Assembly: GCF_004570575.1 (NCBI RefSeq)
Contig: NZ_SPPD01000001.1
Span: forward strand, 1-64,000
Direction of reading: 5' to 3'
From: Streptococcus cuniculi
Lineage (GTDB): Bacteria; Bacillota; Bacilli; Lactobacillales; Streptococcaceae
Length of the DNA stretch: 64,000 nucleotides
Part shown: in pieces, positions 50,748-61,265 of the stretch
Layout of the letters: each line of letters opens with the position of its first letter
How positions within the stretch are numbered: position 1 is the stretch's first letter
The notes under the pieces: generated by a model
Database searches by the model: none
What the model saw: only the letters and a program-made list of their open reading frames with translations
Told to the model about the DNA's origin: nothing
Position numbers and translations under genes: made by a program

Positions 50748-51740
50748 ATGAAGAAGAGTTTTATCCACCAGCAGGAAGAGATTTCCTTTGTCAAAAATAC
50801 CTTTACCCAGTATCTAAAGGACAAGTTGGAAATTGTCGAAGTACAGGGTCCGATTTTGAGCCGTGTCGGTGACGGTATGCAGGACAACTTGTCAGGGGTT
50901 GAAAATGCGGTCACCGTCCATGTCAAATTGATTCCAGATGCGACCTATGAGGTTGTGCATTCCTTGGCCAAATGGAAACGCCATACCTTGGCTCGCTTTG
51001 GCTTCAATGAAGGGGAGGGACTATTTGTCCACATGAAGGCTCTTCGACCAGATGAAGACTCGCTTGATCCCATTCACTCGGTCTACGTAGACCAGTGGGA
51101 TTGGGAAAAGGTGATTCCAGATGGTAGACGCAACCTCGCTTATTTGAAAGAGACGGTGGAGTTGATTTATAAGGCTATTCGGCTGACAGAATTAGCTGTT
51201 GAAGCCCGCTATGACATCGAAGCGGTACTACCGAAGCAGATTACCTTTATCCATTCGGAAGAATTGGCAGATCGCTATCCAGGCTTGACACCAAAAGAGC
51301 GGGAAAATGCCATTGCAAAAGAATATGGCGCGGTCTTTCTCATCGGCATTGGTGGAGAGTTGTCAGATGGCAAACCACATGACGGCAGAGCACCTGACTA
51401 CGATGACTGGACGACACCATCTGAAAATGGCTACAAGGGGCTAAATGGAGACATTCTCGTCTGGAATGAGCAATTACAGTCTGCCTTTGAATTGTCCTCT
51501 ATGGGCATTCGGGTGGATGAAGAGGCTCTGAAACGCCAAGTGGCTATTACAGGTGATGAGGATAGGCTGGCATTTGAATGGCACAAGGCCCTATTAAACG
51601 GTCTCTTCCCTCTCACGATTGGTGGTGGAATCGGACAATCACGCCTTGCCATGTTCCTCCTCCGTAAAAAACACATCGGCGAAGTCCAGTCCAGCGTTTG
51701 GCCACAGGACGTCCGCGATACATTTGAGAATATATTGTAA
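50748..51740 (+). CDS. asnA: Aspartate-ammonia ligase (asparagine synthetase A)
   Basis: AsnA makes asparagine from aspartate, ammonia and ATP. The 330-residue class II synthetase-like protein has the family pattern '[42 protein letters not shown]', '[36 protein letters not shown]', '[10 protein letters not shown]' and '[31 protein letters not shown]'. It is monocistronic, with its own promoter and terminator. TGGAGG precedes the ATG. Confidence 0.96.
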   Translation: MKKSFIHQQEEISFVKNTFTQYLKDKLEIVEVQGPILSRVGDGMQDNLSGVENAVTVHVKLIPDATYEVVHSLAKWKRHTLARFGFNEGEGLFVHMKALRPDEDSLDPIHSVYVDQWDWEKVIPDGRRNLAYLKETVELIYKAIRLTELAVEARYDIEAVLPKQITFIHSEELADRYPGLTPKERENAIAKEYGAVFLIGIGGELSDGKPHDGRAPDYDDWTTPSENGYKGLNGDILVWNEQLQSAFELSSMGIRVDEEALKRQVAITGDEDRLAFEWHKALLNGLFPLTIGGGIGQSRLAMFLLRKKHIGEVQSSVWPQDVRDTFENIL

Positions 51741-51765
51741 AGAACTGAATTTTCAGTTCTTTTTT
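51739..51765 (+). terminator. asnA terminator
   Basis: The stem AAAGAACTGAA/TTCAGTTCTTT starts at the stop codon and runs into a T tract. Confidence 0.9.
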
Positions 51766-51772
51766 AGTGCCC

Positions 51773-51787
51773 TAGGAAACGCTTACT
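51773..51787 (+). promoter_or_regulatory. cre site upstream of the PRD-PTS operon
   Basis: TAGGAAACGCTTACT fits the CcpA consensus with one mismatch. It lies about 90 nt before the regulator start, between the asnA terminator and a TATAAT near 51843. Confidence 0.6.
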
Positions 51788-51875
51788 TCGTTGCCAATAC
51801 AGGTTGCAAAAATATCTACTACCAAACAATTTGATCGAGCTTTATAATAAAAATATAGAAAGAGAGGGGAAGAAG

Positions 51876-53957
51876 GTGAAAGAGAGAACAATTGATTTGA
51901 TTAACAAGTTGTTAGTCTCAAAGCTCCCTGTTCAAATGAATCAACTACAAAAAGACTTGCAAGTTAGTGCTAGAACCATTCGTAACGATATTACTCACTT
52001 GAATGAATTTCTGGAAGAACATCAGCTTCCTAGAATTCAATCAATAAGAAATAAAGGCTTTAAATTGGAGTTGTCAGAGCAGGAAGAAAAGACATTTAGG
52101 GATTCTCTACGTAATGAAAAAAACCAAGATTATTTAACACGAGAAGAACGCATGTTGGATATTTTGTTGGATATAGCGTTAAATGCAAATCCTGTTTTTC
52201 TCTATCGGAAAGAAGAAGAGTACCGTGTCTCGAAATCGACTATTGATGAAGACATGCGCCAGTTGAGACAGCGACTGATTTCTTATCATGTAGAAATTGT
52301 TAGTCATCCTAAAATTGGTTTGGTTTTAGAGGGAAAGGAGTCGACAATCCGAACCATGTTATATGCTTTCATCAGCTCGGCAATTGCGAGGGATAACGAA
52401 CGATTTGAACTAAGTCGTCCAGATATCATCGGACGCTATATAGCAACTGAATGTGTTCGCCTGCTTGACAATTTATTTGAAGAAACTATTTATTCGATTG
52501 GTGACCAACTTCATCGACTTCACTTTAATCTTTTTACTTGTATTTGGATGGGAAGAATGATGAAAGGACAGTTGGTTGAAGTAACGGAAGTCCCCAATGA
52601 ATCTGTAAAAGATATTCGTGGAATTAGAGAGTATTTACAACGAATTTGTACATACTATACCTTGGTACCTACCATTACAGAGTTGGACTATATTTATGCT
52701 ATGTTACAGTCCTTTCATGTAAAGGAAGAATATAGTCCCATTAACTGGCTGCAATTGCAAATGCTAACACTACAATTGATTCATTTTGTTACAGAACGAA
52801 CAGGTGTTCCGTTTTCCAAAAAGGAAAATTCATTACAAGAATCGTTGTATCGGCATATGATTAGCATGGTTTCACGAATTGAGAATGATATCCAGCTAAC
52901 AAATCCTTTGACAGATAAAATTCGGCAAAGCTATGGGGCTATTTATGAAGCAGTTCAAGTATTTTCAACTGATTTAGAGAAACAGTTAGGGAAGACCATT
53001 TTGGAAGATGAAATTGCCTTTCTAGCGATTCATTTTTCAGCAGTATTGAGCGAAATGAATCAGGAAAATCAGTATTGGTATCGAGCGGTGGTGATTTGTA
53101 ATCATGGCGTGGCAACTGGAAAATTACTTTCCGAAAATCTTAGGGAATTTTTTAACATTGAAGTTTTTGCTGTGTTGAGTTCTAAGGAATTGGCCATTGT
53201 AGATAAGTTGGATGTGGATTTGGTTTTTTCTACAGTAGAAATTACCTACACTCAAAAACCGCTACTCATTGTGGATTCTTTAATCCAAGAAGGAACGAAG
53301 GTTCGGATTTTACATTTTTTAGCAGAACACCCTGAAGCTAGACGAGTTATCCACAAACGAAATGAGTATACAGTCATGTTTCGAGACTTACTTCAAATGA
53401 TTGAGCAGATGGGAGAAGTTGACACAGAACTTTATCTAAAGCTAGAACAACTATTTAAAGAGTATGATTTAACAATTAATATAAGAGAGGTACAGCCAAT
53501 GATTCAAGATATTTTAACTGATGATGCTATTCAAATCGTATCCAAAGAATACGACTGGCCAGATGCTATAAAACTAGTCGCTCAGCCTTTGCTGGATAAG
53601 GAGGTCATTACACAAAACTATGTGTCAGCCATGATTGATAGTGTATCAGAATATGGTCCCTACATTGTCATAGGACCGCATTTCGCTTTGGCACACGCTC
53701 GCCCACAAGATGGAGCCAATGAACTGGGACTAAGCGTGACTATTTTTGAAAATCCAGTTTACTTTGGACCAGAAGAAGAGCAGCTAGTATCCGTTATCTT
53801 TTGCTTATCAGCAGTTGATGCATTTTCTCATTTGAATATTATGAAAAGTTTGGTGAATTTAATTCGCCATACGGATAAAGTGGAACAGCTTTCCCAAGCG
53901 AGGGACATTGAAACTGTCAAACAAATTTTATTTCATTCACATAAGGAGGAAGAATGA
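51876..53957 (+). CDS. PRD-containing transcriptional activator with EIIB- and EIIA-like domains
   Basis: The 693-residue MtlR/LicR-type regulator begins with helix-turn-helix domains (residues 1-160: 'LPVQMNQLQKDLQVSARTIRNDITHLNEFL'). Two PTS regulation domains follow (about 165-390, with conserved His-containing segments). Then come an EIIB-like part (about 400-490, 'VVICNHGVATGKLL') and an EIIA type 2 domain (about 550-690, 'GPHFALAHARP' with the phosphorylatable His). I use the GTG at 51876, 5 nt after AGAGAGGGGA. It should activate the PTS operon that overlaps its end, with activity set by PTS phosphorylation. Confidence 0.88.
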   Translation: MKERTIDLINKLLVSKLPVQMNQLQKDLQVSARTIRNDITHLNEFLEEHQLPRIQSIRNKGFKLELSEQEEKTFRDSLRNEKNQDYLTREERMLDILLDIALNANPVFLYRKEEEYRVSKSTIDEDMRQLRQRLISYHVEIVSHPKIGLVLEGKESTIRTMLYAFISSAIARDNERFELSRPDIIGRYIATECVRLLDNLFEETIYSIGDQLHRLHFNLFTCIWMGRMMKGQLVEVTEVPNESVKDIRGIREYLQRICTYYTLVPTITELDYIYAMLQSFHVKEEYSPINWLQLQMLTLQLIHFVTERTGVPFSKKENSLQESLYRHMISMVSRIENDIQLTNPLTDKIRQSYGAIYEAVQVFSTDLEKQLGKTILEDEIAFLAIHFSAVLSEMNQENQYWYRAVVICNHGVATGKLLSENLREFFNIEVFAVLSSKELAIVDKLDVDLVFSTVEITYTQKPLLIVDSLIQEGTKVRILHFLAEHPEARRVIHKRNEYTVMFRDLLQMIEQMGEVDTELYLKLEQLFKEYDLTINIREVQPMIQDILTDDAIQIVSKEYDWPDAIKLVAQPLLDKEVITQNYVSAMIDSVSEYGPYIVIGPHFALAHARPQDGANELGLSVTIFENPVYFGPEEEQLVSVIFCLSAVDAFSHLNIMKSLVNLIRHTDKVEQLSQARDIETVKQILFHSHKEEE

Positions 53958-54268
53958 TGGAACGTCCAATCACAATTTTATTTGTATGCGGAGCAGGACT
54001 AGGGTCTAGTTTTGCTGCTCAGATGGCTGCAGAGGATGTATTGAATCAATACAATATCAATGCAAAATTAGACCATGTTGATATTTCAACAGCGGCTTCT
54101 GTTCAACCAGATGTTATTATCACCGCACAGAATTTCCAAAAACAATTTGAAACATTTTCAATTGATGAGGAGAAAACGGCGATTATTTATTTAAAAAACA
54201 TAGTGTCTTCAAAGGAAATTGAAGAAAAATTATTACCTGTATTACGGGAAAAACAAGTAATTAAATAA
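53957..54268 (+). CDS. PTS EIIB, ascorbate/galactitol type
   Basis: The 103-residue phosphocarrier has the active Cys in 'ILFVCGAGLGSSFAAQM'. AAGGAGG is 7 nt before the ATG at 53957; a second ATG 3 nt earlier overlaps the regulator stop. The EIIA function is presumably supplied by the regulator's C-terminal domain or by another locus, because no free EIIA gene is present here. Confidence 0.88.
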   Translation: MERPITILFVCGAGLGSSFAAQMAAEDVLNQYNINAKLDHVDISTAASVQPDVIITAQNFQKQFETFSIDEEKTAIIYLKNIVSSKEIEEKLLPVLREKQVIK

Positions 54269-54280
54269 AGGAGAAAAGTG

Positions 54281-55570
54281 ATGCAGATTGTGAATTTCAT
54301 TATTAATAATATTTTAACTCAGGCCTCTATTACGATTGCATTGATTGCCATGCTAGGGCTTGTTCTCCAGAAAAAATCTCTCGGGCAGGTCATTTCTGGA
54401 ACGTTAAAAACCTTACTTGGTTTCCAAGTGTTGAGTGCTGGCTCAAGTGTTATTGTAGGTAGTTTGTTATACTTTGGTGATATTTTTAAGCTAGCTTTCC
54501 ATACGCAGGGAATCGTCCCTTCAATTGAAGCGATTAATGGTCAAGCCATGAATGACCTTGGTTTAGGAAGCGATATTGCGCTGACCTTTCTAGCAATCTT
54601 TATTTTCAACATTCTATTTGCTCGTCTAACGAAGTGGAAATACATCTTCCTTACTGGTCAAGCGATTCTTTGGATGGCTACGATGACAACTGTCTTTGGT
54701 TATTTTGCAGGATTGCGTGGATTTGTCCTGATTGTTGTGGGTGGTATTGTCGGCGGTTTCTTTGCCATTGCAATGCCGGCTATTGCTCAACCGATTATTC
54801 GGAAGGTAACTGGTTCAAATGACATTGCTTTGGGACATTTTTGTACAATTGGATATTTGTTTGAGGCAGGAGTAGCAAAAATTTTTGGAGAACGCGGAGA
54901 AAATAAGAAATCTATTGAAGATATTGAGTTGCCAAAAGCGTTTGATTTCTTGCAGGATACTTATCTATCTGTCATGGTAGTAATGGTACCACTTTATCTT
55001 ATTACAGCTATTATCGCAGGTCCAGATGCCGTTGATACTGGTAGTCAACATCATGTCATGTTTGCCTTCCTGCAGTCCATTCAATTTGTAGTGGGGGTAT
55101 ATATCCTCTTATCAGGTGTCCGCCTCTTGTTAGCAGAGATTGTACCAGCCTTCCGTGGAATTGCGATGAAACTTGTTCCAGATGCGATTCCAGCTCTTGA
55201 TTGTCCGGTCTTTTTCCCATACTCACCGAACGCAGTTATTTTAGGATTTATTACAACTACCATTGGAACTCTGATTGCCATGGTAGCTCTACCAGTATTT
55301 GGTCTTGCGACTATTTTGCCAGGTATGCTGACGAATTTCTTTGCTGGTGGAACAGCAGGTATTTTCGGAAATGCTGTAGGAGGTCGCAGAGGAGCAATCA
55401 TTGGCGGCATTGCTCATGGTTTCTTCATCACTCTTCTTCCGGCTCTCTTGGTTACTGCATTTGGTCAACTTGGCTTTGTCAATGCGACTGCAACAGATGT
55501 TGATACAGTAGCGGCAGCATTGTTATATGCTTGGATTTTTAGTCCACTATTGAAAATGCTTAATGTTTAG
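54281..55570 (+). CDS. PTS EIIC, UlaA (ascorbate) family
   Basis: The 429-residue membrane transporter of the AscF/UlaA superfamily has about ten membrane segments. It starts 'MQIVNFIINNILTQASITIALIAMLGLVLQKK' and carries 'SGTLKTLLGFQVLSAGSSVIVGSL' and 'NAVGGRRGAIIGGIAHGFFITLLPALL'. ATG 54281 is 7 nt after GGAG. Family members carry L-ascorbate or related acyclic sugars. The aldolase in this operon points to a substrate converted to a ketose bisphosphate, so ascorbate itself is not assured. Confidence 0.87.
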   Translation: MQIVNFIINNILTQASITIALIAMLGLVLQKKSLGQVISGTLKTLLGFQVLSAGSSVIVGSLLYFGDIFKLAFHTQGIVPSIEAINGQAMNDLGLGSDIALTFLAIFIFNILFARLTKWKYIFLTGQAILWMATMTTVFGYFAGLRGFVLIVVGGIVGGFFAIAMPAIAQPIIRKVTGSNDIALGHFCTIGYLFEAGVAKIFGERGENKKSIEDIELPKAFDFLQDTYLSVMVVMVPLYLITAIIAGPDAVDTGSQHHVMFAFLQSIQFVVGVYILLSGVRLLLAEIVPAFRGIAMKLVPDAIPALDCPVFFPYSPNAVILGFITTTIGTLIAMVALPVFGLATILPGMLTNFFAGGTAGIFGNAVGGRRGAIIGGIAHGFFITLLPALLVTAFGQLGFVNATATDVDTVAAALLYAWIFSPLLKMLNV

Positions 55571-55596
55571 TCATCTATCTTAGGAGGTGAATAGAT

Positions 55597-55995
55597 ATGT
55601 TTTCATTTTTTAAGAAAAAGAAATTTCAGAAAAAAGAGGAGATTCCTCAAGATAGTTTAAGTGCAGACGAAAAAGTTCTATTGCGGGGGAAAATCCTAGA
55701 TTTAAACAAGCAATTAGAGCAAGAAGGCCTTGCAGTTGCTCAGCAGGCTCGACTCTATGAAGAAGTAGGCTTATTACAGGCAAAATTAGGAGAAACAAAT
55801 GTTGCCATTGAGACTTTAGAAAAAAGTCTGGATTTAAAGTTGACAATAGGTGACGGTTACAAACAATTAATGAGTTTATATAACCTAAAAAGAGCAGAAG
55901 CCGCTCGTGATAAAGACAATGAGGCGATTGATTATTACATGAGTAAGATGGATGATATGCGAAATATCGCCAAAAAATTAACGTTGACAAGATAG
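55597..55995 (+). CDS. Hypothetical helical (TPR-like) protein of the PTS operon
   Basis: The 132-residue protein begins with a basic segment (MFSFFKKKKFQKKEE), then helical pairs resembling TPRs: 'ARLYEEVGLLQAKLGETNVAIETLEKSLDLKLTIGDGYKQLMSLYNLKRAEA'. No enzyme motif is seen. It has a strong TAGGAGG site and lies between the permease and the aldolase. It may scaffold these proteins; that is speculation. Confidence 0.7.
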   Translation: MFSFFKKKKFQKKEEIPQDSLSADEKVLLRGKILDLNKQLEQEGLAVAQQARLYEEVGLLQAKLGETNVAIETLEKSLDLKLTIGDGYKQLMSLYNLKRAEAARDKDNEAIDYYMSKMDDMRNIAKKLTLTR

Positions 55996-56004
55996 GAGGA
56001 GTGT

Positions 56005-56868
56005 ATGTACAAAACTTTAAAAGAAGTAACGGAGACAGCAAGTAGATTAAATATGACGGTTGGAGCCTTTAATATGCATAATTTGGAAATGCTTCCTGAT
56101 ATGATTCGGGGAGCAAAGGAAGTTGGAGCTCCGATTATCATTCAAACAAGTATCGATACAGCAAAATACATTGGCTATGAAGTGATTGTAGCAGTTGTAA
56201 AGTCGCTTGCTGAAACACATATGGTAGATGTTGCTTTGCATCTTGATCATGCAAGAGATGTAGATGCGATAAAAGAGGCAATTGCCGCAGGTTATTCAAG
56301 CATTATGTTTGATGGTTCTCGTTTGCCTTTTAAGGAAAATATTGAAAAGACCAAATTGGTTGTCGAATATGCGCATGCCCGTGGTGTTTCTGTAGAAGGG
56401 GAGCTTGGGACTATCGGTGGAACAGAGGAAGGAATTTCTGTTGCGGAAGATGATAAGGTTTATACTAGACCAGAAGATGCTGTTTTGTTTGTAGAAGAGA
56501 CAGGGGTTGATGCCTTGGCAGTTGCAATTGGTACAAATCATGGACAATTTAAATCCAAAACGGAAGTAAATGTCCCTCTTCTCAAAGAGATTCATAAAGT
56601 AGTAGATGTTCCCTTAGTGATTCATGGTGGTACGGGTGTGAAAGAAGAGGATTACCCTGAATTAATCAATAATGGTATCCGGAAATTCAACGTAGGAACA
56701 GAATTACTTGTTAATTGGACCCAAGAAGCGAAACAAACCTTTGGTGAAACAGCGGTTAACAAATCCCTGCGATATAATGTCATTCCAGCCAATCAAAAAG
56801 TAAAAGAAATTGTCAAACATAAAATGAACTTATTCCTCAATCGACATCAGCCTATTACGATGGGGTAG
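56005..56868 (+). CDS. Class II ketose-bisphosphate aldolase
   Basis: The 287-residue zinc-dependent aldolase has zinc ligands in 'DVALHLDHARD' (first His region), 'GVSVEGELGTIGG', and the glycine-rich 'PLVIHGGTGVKEEDYPELINNGIRKFNVGTEL'. It belongs to the GatY/KbaY/FbaA family, cleaving tagatose-1,6- or fructose-1,6-bisphosphate to triose phosphates. The start is an ATG after TAGGAGGAG. Its place in a PTS operon suggests the imported sugar phosphate is phosphorylated once more before cleavage. Confidence 0.88.
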   Translation: MYKTLKEVTETASRLNMTVGAFNMHNLEMLPDMIRGAKEVGAPIIIQTSIDTAKYIGYEVIVAVVKSLAETHMVDVALHLDHARDVDAIKEAIAAGYSSIMFDGSRLPFKENIEKTKLVVEYAHARGVSVEGELGTIGGTEEGISVAEDDKVYTRPEDAVLFVEETGVDALAVAIGTNHGQFKSKTEVNVPLLKEIHKVVDVPLVIHGGTGVKEEDYPELINNGIRKFNVGTELLVNWTQEAKQTFGETAVNKSLRYNVIPANQKVKEIVKHKMNLFLNRHQPITMG

Positions 56869-56871
56869 CTT

Positions 56872-57477
56872 ATGGAAAAGTATTTGATTCTTTTGGCTGG
56901 ACCACCAGCTACGGGGAAAAGCTATTTAAGCAGTTTGATATGTGATGCTCTTCCGCAAACCTATACCATTTCACCAGATGAGTTCAAACAAGATTTAGCG
57001 GATCGTGTCGGTTTTTCAACAGCAGAAGAGAAAAAGGAATTGGAACAACAAGTCTGGCACCTATATTACCAAGCCTTGGAAATCTACATGAGCGTTGGAA
57101 AGCAATTTATTGTAACAGAGTATCCTTTCTCTTATAAGCAAAAACCTTACTTTGAAGAATTTTCTCAAAAATACAATTATCATATTATCACGATTCGTTT
57201 AGTGGCTGAGTTTGAAGTCCTGTGGCAAAGGAGGATTCAACGTGATTTAGACGAGAGTCGGCATTTGAGCTTTTTGATGAGTCATTATCACTACGGGGAT
57301 GCATTGCAGGATCGTAAGCAGGCAGACGAATTGATTACTAAACAAGGTTTTTGGGATATTATTGAAGCGAGGCAGTACAATCAATTTTCTTTAGGTAAAC
57401 TTTATGAGATAGATGTTACTGATTATGCTACAGTGGATTACGCACCACTATTGGAGGAATTAGTAGCCTTATCTTAA
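56872..57477 (+). CDS. P-loop kinase-like protein of the PTS operon
   Basis: The 201-residue protein has Walker A 'LLAGPPATGKSYLSSLIC' and a 'TISPDEFKQDLADRVGF' switch-like segment. A 'FIVTEYPFSYKQKPYFEEF' stretch fits a Walker B position, and there is an Arg-rich 'WQRRIQRDLDESRHL' lid. It looks like an AAA_33/uridine-kinase-like small-molecule kinase. It starts 3 nt after the aldolase stop. The simplest inferred role is phosphorylation of the PTS product to the bisphosphate used by the aldolase. Confidence 0.72.
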   Translation: MEKYLILLAGPPATGKSYLSSLICDALPQTYTISPDEFKQDLADRVGFSTAEEKKELEQQVWHLYYQALEIYMSVGKQFIVTEYPFSYKQKPYFEEFSQKYNYHIITIRLVAEFEVLWQRRIQRDLDESRHLSFLMSHYHYGDALQDRKQADELITKQGFWDIIEARQYNQFSLGKLYEIDVTDYATVDYAPLLEELVALS

Positions 57478-57478
57478 G

Positions 57479-57508
57479 AAGGTTGGACACTAGCTCCAGC
57501 CTTTTTCT
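57479..57508 (+). terminator. Terminator of the PTS-aldolase operon
   Basis: AAGGTTGGA/TCCAGCCTT, 9 bp with one G-U pair and a 7-nt loop, running into a T tract. Confidence 0.75.
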
Positions 57509-57644
57509 GTCTCCTTTTATTTCATGAGAATTCTCATTTCTTTCATCGTCCCTCTCTGAAAACATTTACAATCAGCTTATCGGTGCTTTTTATGGAGATA
57601 TGTGATATACTTTTTTAGTTAAACTAAACGAAGTAGAGGCAGAT

Positions 57645-59495
57645 ATGACAAATTTAAGAAATGATATTCGGAATATCGCAATCATCGCTCACGTTGACCA
57701 CGGGAAAACAACCTTGGTAGATGAGTTGTTAAAGCAATCTCAAACGCTTGATGAGCGTACGCAGTTGGATGAGCGCGCGATGGATTCCAACGATATTGAA
57801 AAAGAGCGTGGTATCACCATTCTTGCAAAAAATACAGCAGTTGCTTATAACGGTACTCGGATTAACATCATGGATACGCCGGGACACGCGGACTTCGGTG
57901 GGGAAGTCGAGCGGATTATGAAAATGGTTGATGGGGTTGTCCTTGTCGTTGATGCCTATGAAGGGACCATGCCACAGACGCGCTTTGTATTGAAAAAAGC
58001 CTTGGAACAAAACTTGACGCCAATCGTTGTGGTCAATAAAATCGACAAACCCTCTGCGCGTCCTGCAGAAGTAGTGGACGAGGTTTTGGAACTCTTTATC
58101 GAGTTGGGGGCAGATGATGACCAGTTGGAATTCCCAGTAGTCTACGCATCAGCCATTAACGGAACTTCTTCTCTCTCTGACAATCCAGCAGACCAAGAAG
58201 AAACCATGGCACCAATCTTTGACACCATTATCGAGCATATCCCGGCTCCAGTGGACAACTCAGATGAGCCCTTGCAATTCCAAGTGTCACTCTTAGACTA
58301 TAATGACTTTGTCGGTCGTATCGGTATCGGACGCGTGTTCCGTGGAACGGTGAAAGTTGGTGACCAAGTAACCCTTTCAAAATTAGACGGTACAACAAAA
58401 AACTTCCGTGTGACAAAACTCTTTGGTTTCTTCGGTCTGGAACGCAAGGAAATCCAAGAAGCCAAGGCAGGGGATTTGATTGCCGTTTCTGGTATGGAAG
58501 ACATCTTCGTTGGAGAAACCGTTACGCCTACAGATGCGATTGAGCCGCTACCAGTGCTTCGGATTGACGAGCCAACCCTTCAAATGACCTTCCTTGTGAA
58601 TAACTCACCATTTGCCGGTCGTGAAGGGAAATGGATTACCTCTCGTAAGGTCGAAGAGCGTCTTTTAGCAGAGTTGCAAACCGACGTCTCGCTGCGGGTT
58701 GACGCGACAGATTCACCTGATAAATGGACGGTATCAGGCCGTGGTGAATTGCACTTGTCTATCTTGATTGAAACCATGCGTCGTGAAGGCTATGAGCTTC
58801 AAGTATCACGTCCAGAAGTCATCATCAAGGAAGTGGACGGCGTGAAAATGGAGCCATTTGAGCGCGTGCAAATTGATACCCCAGAAGAATACCAAGGTTC
58901 TGTTATCCAAAGCCTATCTGAGCGCAAAGGTGAAATGCTGGATATGCAGGCGACAGGCAATGGGCAGACGCGTCTGGTCTTTCTTGTTCCAGCTCGCGGC
59001 TTGATTGGCTATTCGACAGAATTCCTTTCTATGACTCGCGGATACGGAATCATGAACCATACCTTTGACCAATACCTTCCAGTTGTTCCAGGTGAAATCG
59101 GTGGTCGTCACCGTGGAGCCCTCGTTTCAATTGATGCAGGAAAAGCAACGACTTACTCCATTATGCGGATTGAAGAACGTGGTACGATTTTCGTCAATCC
59201 AGGTACAGAAGTATATGAGGGAATGATCATTGGAGAAAATTCTCGTGAAAACGACTTGACAGTTAATATCACGACAGCCAAAGCTATGACCAATGTTCGT
59301 TCAGCTACCAAGGATCAGACGGCTGTTATCAAAACACCGCGCATCTTAACCTTGGAAGAATCACTTGAATTCTTGAACGACGATGAGTACATGGAAGTCA
59401 CACCAGAATCTATTCGCCTACGCAAGCAAATTTTAAATAAAGCAGAGCGTGATAAGGCCGCGAAGAAGAAAAAATTAGCAGCCGAAGAGGGCTAA
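57645..59495 (+). CDS. typA: Translational GTPase TypA/BipA
   Basis: The 616-residue ribosome-associated GTPase is involved in 50S assembly and stress adaptation. The G domain has '[17 protein letters not shown]' (G1), '[12 protein letters not shown]' (G2), '[13 protein letters not shown]' (G3) and '[12 protein letters not shown]' (G4). EF-G-like domains II, III and V follow, then the TypA-specific C-terminal domain ending in a lysine-rich tail. The gene is intact, with GTAGAGG before the ATG and a TATACT near 57607. Confidence 0.97.
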   Translation: MTNLRNDIRNIAIIAHVDHGKTTLVDELLKQSQTLDERTQLDERAMDSNDIEKERGITILAKNTAVAYNGTRINIMDTPGHADFGGEVERIMKMVDGVVLVVDAYEGTMPQTRFVLKKALEQNLTPIVVVNKIDKPSARPAEVVDEVLELFIELGADDDQLEFPVVYASAINGTSSLSDNPADQEETMAPIFDTIIEHIPAPVDNSDEPLQFQVSLLDYNDFVGRIGIGRVFRGTVKVGDQVTLSKLDGTTKNFRVTKLFGFFGLERKEIQEAKAGDLIAVSGMEDIFVGETVTPTDAIEPLPVLRIDEPTLQMTFLVNNSPFAGREGKWITSRKVEERLLAELQTDVSLRVDATDSPDKWTVSGRGELHLSILIETMRREGYELQVSRPEVIIKEVDGVKMEPFERVQIDTPEEYQGSVIQSLSERKGEMLDMQATGNGQTRLVFLVPARGLIGYSTEFLSMTRGYGIMNHTFDQYLPVVPGEIGGRHRGALVSIDAGKATTYSIMRIEERGTIFVNPGTEVYEGMIIGENSRENDLTVNITTAKAMTNVRSATKDQTAVIKTPRILTLEESLEFLNDDEYMEVTPESIRLRKQILNKAERDKAAKKKKLAAEEG

Positions 59496-59499
59496 GCCG

Positions 59500-59781
59500 A
59501 TGTTTTATTTGATTGTTGCTATTATGTTGGTCCTATTCTACATTTTCGCCGCACCGAGCAATATCAAGGGCACCATGAATGTGGTTGCGGCCGTCTTTAT
59601 TGTGGTTGGGCTCTTGATTGCCTTGCTGCTGGGCTTTTTGAAAGTGTTGCAATCTCCGCCAGAGATGTGGCTCGTTATCGGAATGGTCGTGGTTGGACTA
59701 TGGGCCATGCGCGACATCTATTTCTTGGACAAACCGAGAAAACTACTGCGCTCCAAGAGAAGACCCTATCGTTATCGGTGA
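59500..59781 (+). CDS. DUF3165 family membrane protein
   Basis: The 93-residue protein has three hydrophobic segments (about 1-18, 23-47 and 55-72) and a basic C-terminus (KPRKLLRSKRRPYRYR). This is the usual form of DUF3165 in streptococci. It starts 4 nt after the typA stop, so it is in the typA operon. Function is unknown. Confidence 0.85.
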   Translation: MFYLIVAIMLVLFYIFAAPSNIKGTMNVVAAVFIVVGLLIALLLGFLKVLQSPPEMWLVIGMVVVGLWAMRDIYFLDKPRKLLRSKRRPYRYR

Positions 59782-59787
59782 ATACAT

Positions 59788-59826
59788 AATAGAGTAGAAT
59801 CCATTTTGGTTCTACTCTATTTTATT
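59788..59826 (+). terminator. Terminator of the typA operon
   Basis: A perfect 12-bp stem, AATAGAGTAGAA/TTCTACTCTATT, with a 10-nt loop and a T-rich tail. Confidence 0.9.
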
Positions 59827-59841
59827 CTTTTTCGCTTTCGC

Positions 59842-59870
59842 TTGAAAAAGAAGCGCATTCAAGGTAAAAT
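59842..59870 (+). promoter_or_regulatory. Promoter of the murD division operon
   Basis: TTGAAA (59842-59847), a 17-bp spacer and TAAAAT (59865-59870), 34 nt before the murD start. Confidence 0.75.
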
Positions 59871-59903
59871 AGATAGGCTAGGAATAGAAAGTATGGTACC
59901 AAG

Positions 59904-61265
59904 ATGAATCAGGTAAAACAATTTGAAAATAAAAAAATATTGATTCTAGGGCTTGCCAAATCTGGTGAGGCTGCAGCGCGTCTATTGGACAAATTAGGTG
60001 CAATTGTCACAGTCAATGACGGGAAACCGTTTGAAGAAAATCCAACAGCCCAATCTCTTTTAGAAGCAGGAATTCGTGTGATATGCGGTCATCATCCCTT
60101 GGAATTATTAGATGAAGACTTTGCCCTTCTAGTGAAAAATCCAGGAATTCGCTATGACAATCCTATGGTCGAAAAAGCACTTCAAAGAGGCATTCCTGTC
60201 TGGACAGAGGTGGAGTTGGCTTATCTTGTTTCTGAGGCGCCGATTATCGGGATTACGGGATCAAATGGGAAAACAACCACCACAACCATGATTGCAGAAG
60301 TCCTCAATCAAGGTCAAAAATCAGCCAAACTCTGTGGAAATATTGGCTTTCCTGCCTCATCTGTTGCCCAAGAAGCGACGGACAAGGACGTCCTCGTCAT
60401 GGAGTTGTCCTCTTTCCAACTGATGGGAACAAAGGCCTTTCACCCTCATATCGCAGTCATCACCAATCTGATGCCGACCCACATCGACTACCATGACTCT
60501 TTTGAAGAATACGTAGCAGCCAAGTGGCGGATTCAAGAGCAGATGACAGCAGACGACATGGTTATTCTGAATACGAATCAGGAAATTGTAGCCTCATTGG
60601 CTAGCAAGACCAAGGCCCAAGTGATACCTGTTTCGACACAAGAAATAGTTGACGGAGCCTATCTTTTAGACGGTCAGCTCTACTTTAGGGGAGAGCGCAT
60701 CATGGCGGCAAGCGACATCGGTGTACCAGGTAGCCACAATATTGAAAATGCGCTTGCGACGATTGCTGTTGCAAAGGTAATGGGTGTTGATAATCAAGCT
60801 ATTCATGAAGCCCTGTCAACCTTTGGCGGAGTTAAGCACCGTCTGCAACACGCAGGTCAGCTAGAGGGCGTGACCTTCTACAATGACAGCAAGTCAACCA
60901 ATATCTTGGCGACCCAAAAAGCCCTGTCTGGTTTTGACAATAGCAAGGTCATCTTGATTGCAGGTGGACTTGACCGTGGCAATGAATTTGATGAGTTAGT
61001 GCCAGATTTAGTAGGCTTAAAACACATGGTTATTCTAGGCGAGTCTGCTCCTCGTGTGAAACGTGCAGCCGATAAGGCTGGAGTGTCGTATACAGACGCC
61101 CAAGATGTAGCTGATGCAACGAAAAAAGCGTATCAATTAGCAGAGACAGGGGATACGGTTCTTCTCAGCCCTGCCAATGCTAGCTGGGATATGTATGTCA
61201 ACTTTGAGGTACGTGGCGATAGCTTTCTCAAGACCATCGAGGAATTGAAGGGACGTAATATATGA
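59904..61265 (+). CDS. murD: UDP-N-acetylmuramoylalanine-D-glutamate ligase
   Basis: MurD adds D-glutamate to the peptidoglycan precursor in the cytoplasm. The 453-residue Mur ligase has the ATP loop '[21 protein letters not shown]' (about 114-134), '[19 protein letters not shown]', '[10 protein letters not shown]' and '[16 protein letters not shown]'. The ribosome-binding site is weak. An ATG 11 nt upstream runs directly into a stop. It overlaps murG by 4 nt (ATGA). Confidence 0.97.
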   Translation: MNQVKQFENKKILILGLAKSGEAAARLLDKLGAIVTVNDGKPFEENPTAQSLLEAGIRVICGHHPLELLDEDFALLVKNPGIRYDNPMVEKALQRGIPVWTEVELAYLVSEAPIIGITGSNGKTTTTTMIAEVLNQGQKSAKLCGNIGFPASSVAQEATDKDVLVMELSSFQLMGTKAFHPHIAVITNLMPTHIDYHDSFEEYVAAKWRIQEQMTADDMVILNTNQEIVASLASKTKAQVIPVSTQEIVDGAYLLDGQLYFRGERIMAASDIGVPGSHNIENALATIAVAKVMGVDNQAIHEALSTFGGVKHRLQHAGQLEGVTFYNDSKSTNILATQKALSGFDNSKVILIAGGLDRGNEFDELVPDLVGLKHMVILGESAPRVKRAADKAGVSYTDAQDVADATKKAYQLAETGDTVLLSPANASWDMYVNFEVRGDSFLKTIEELKGRNI

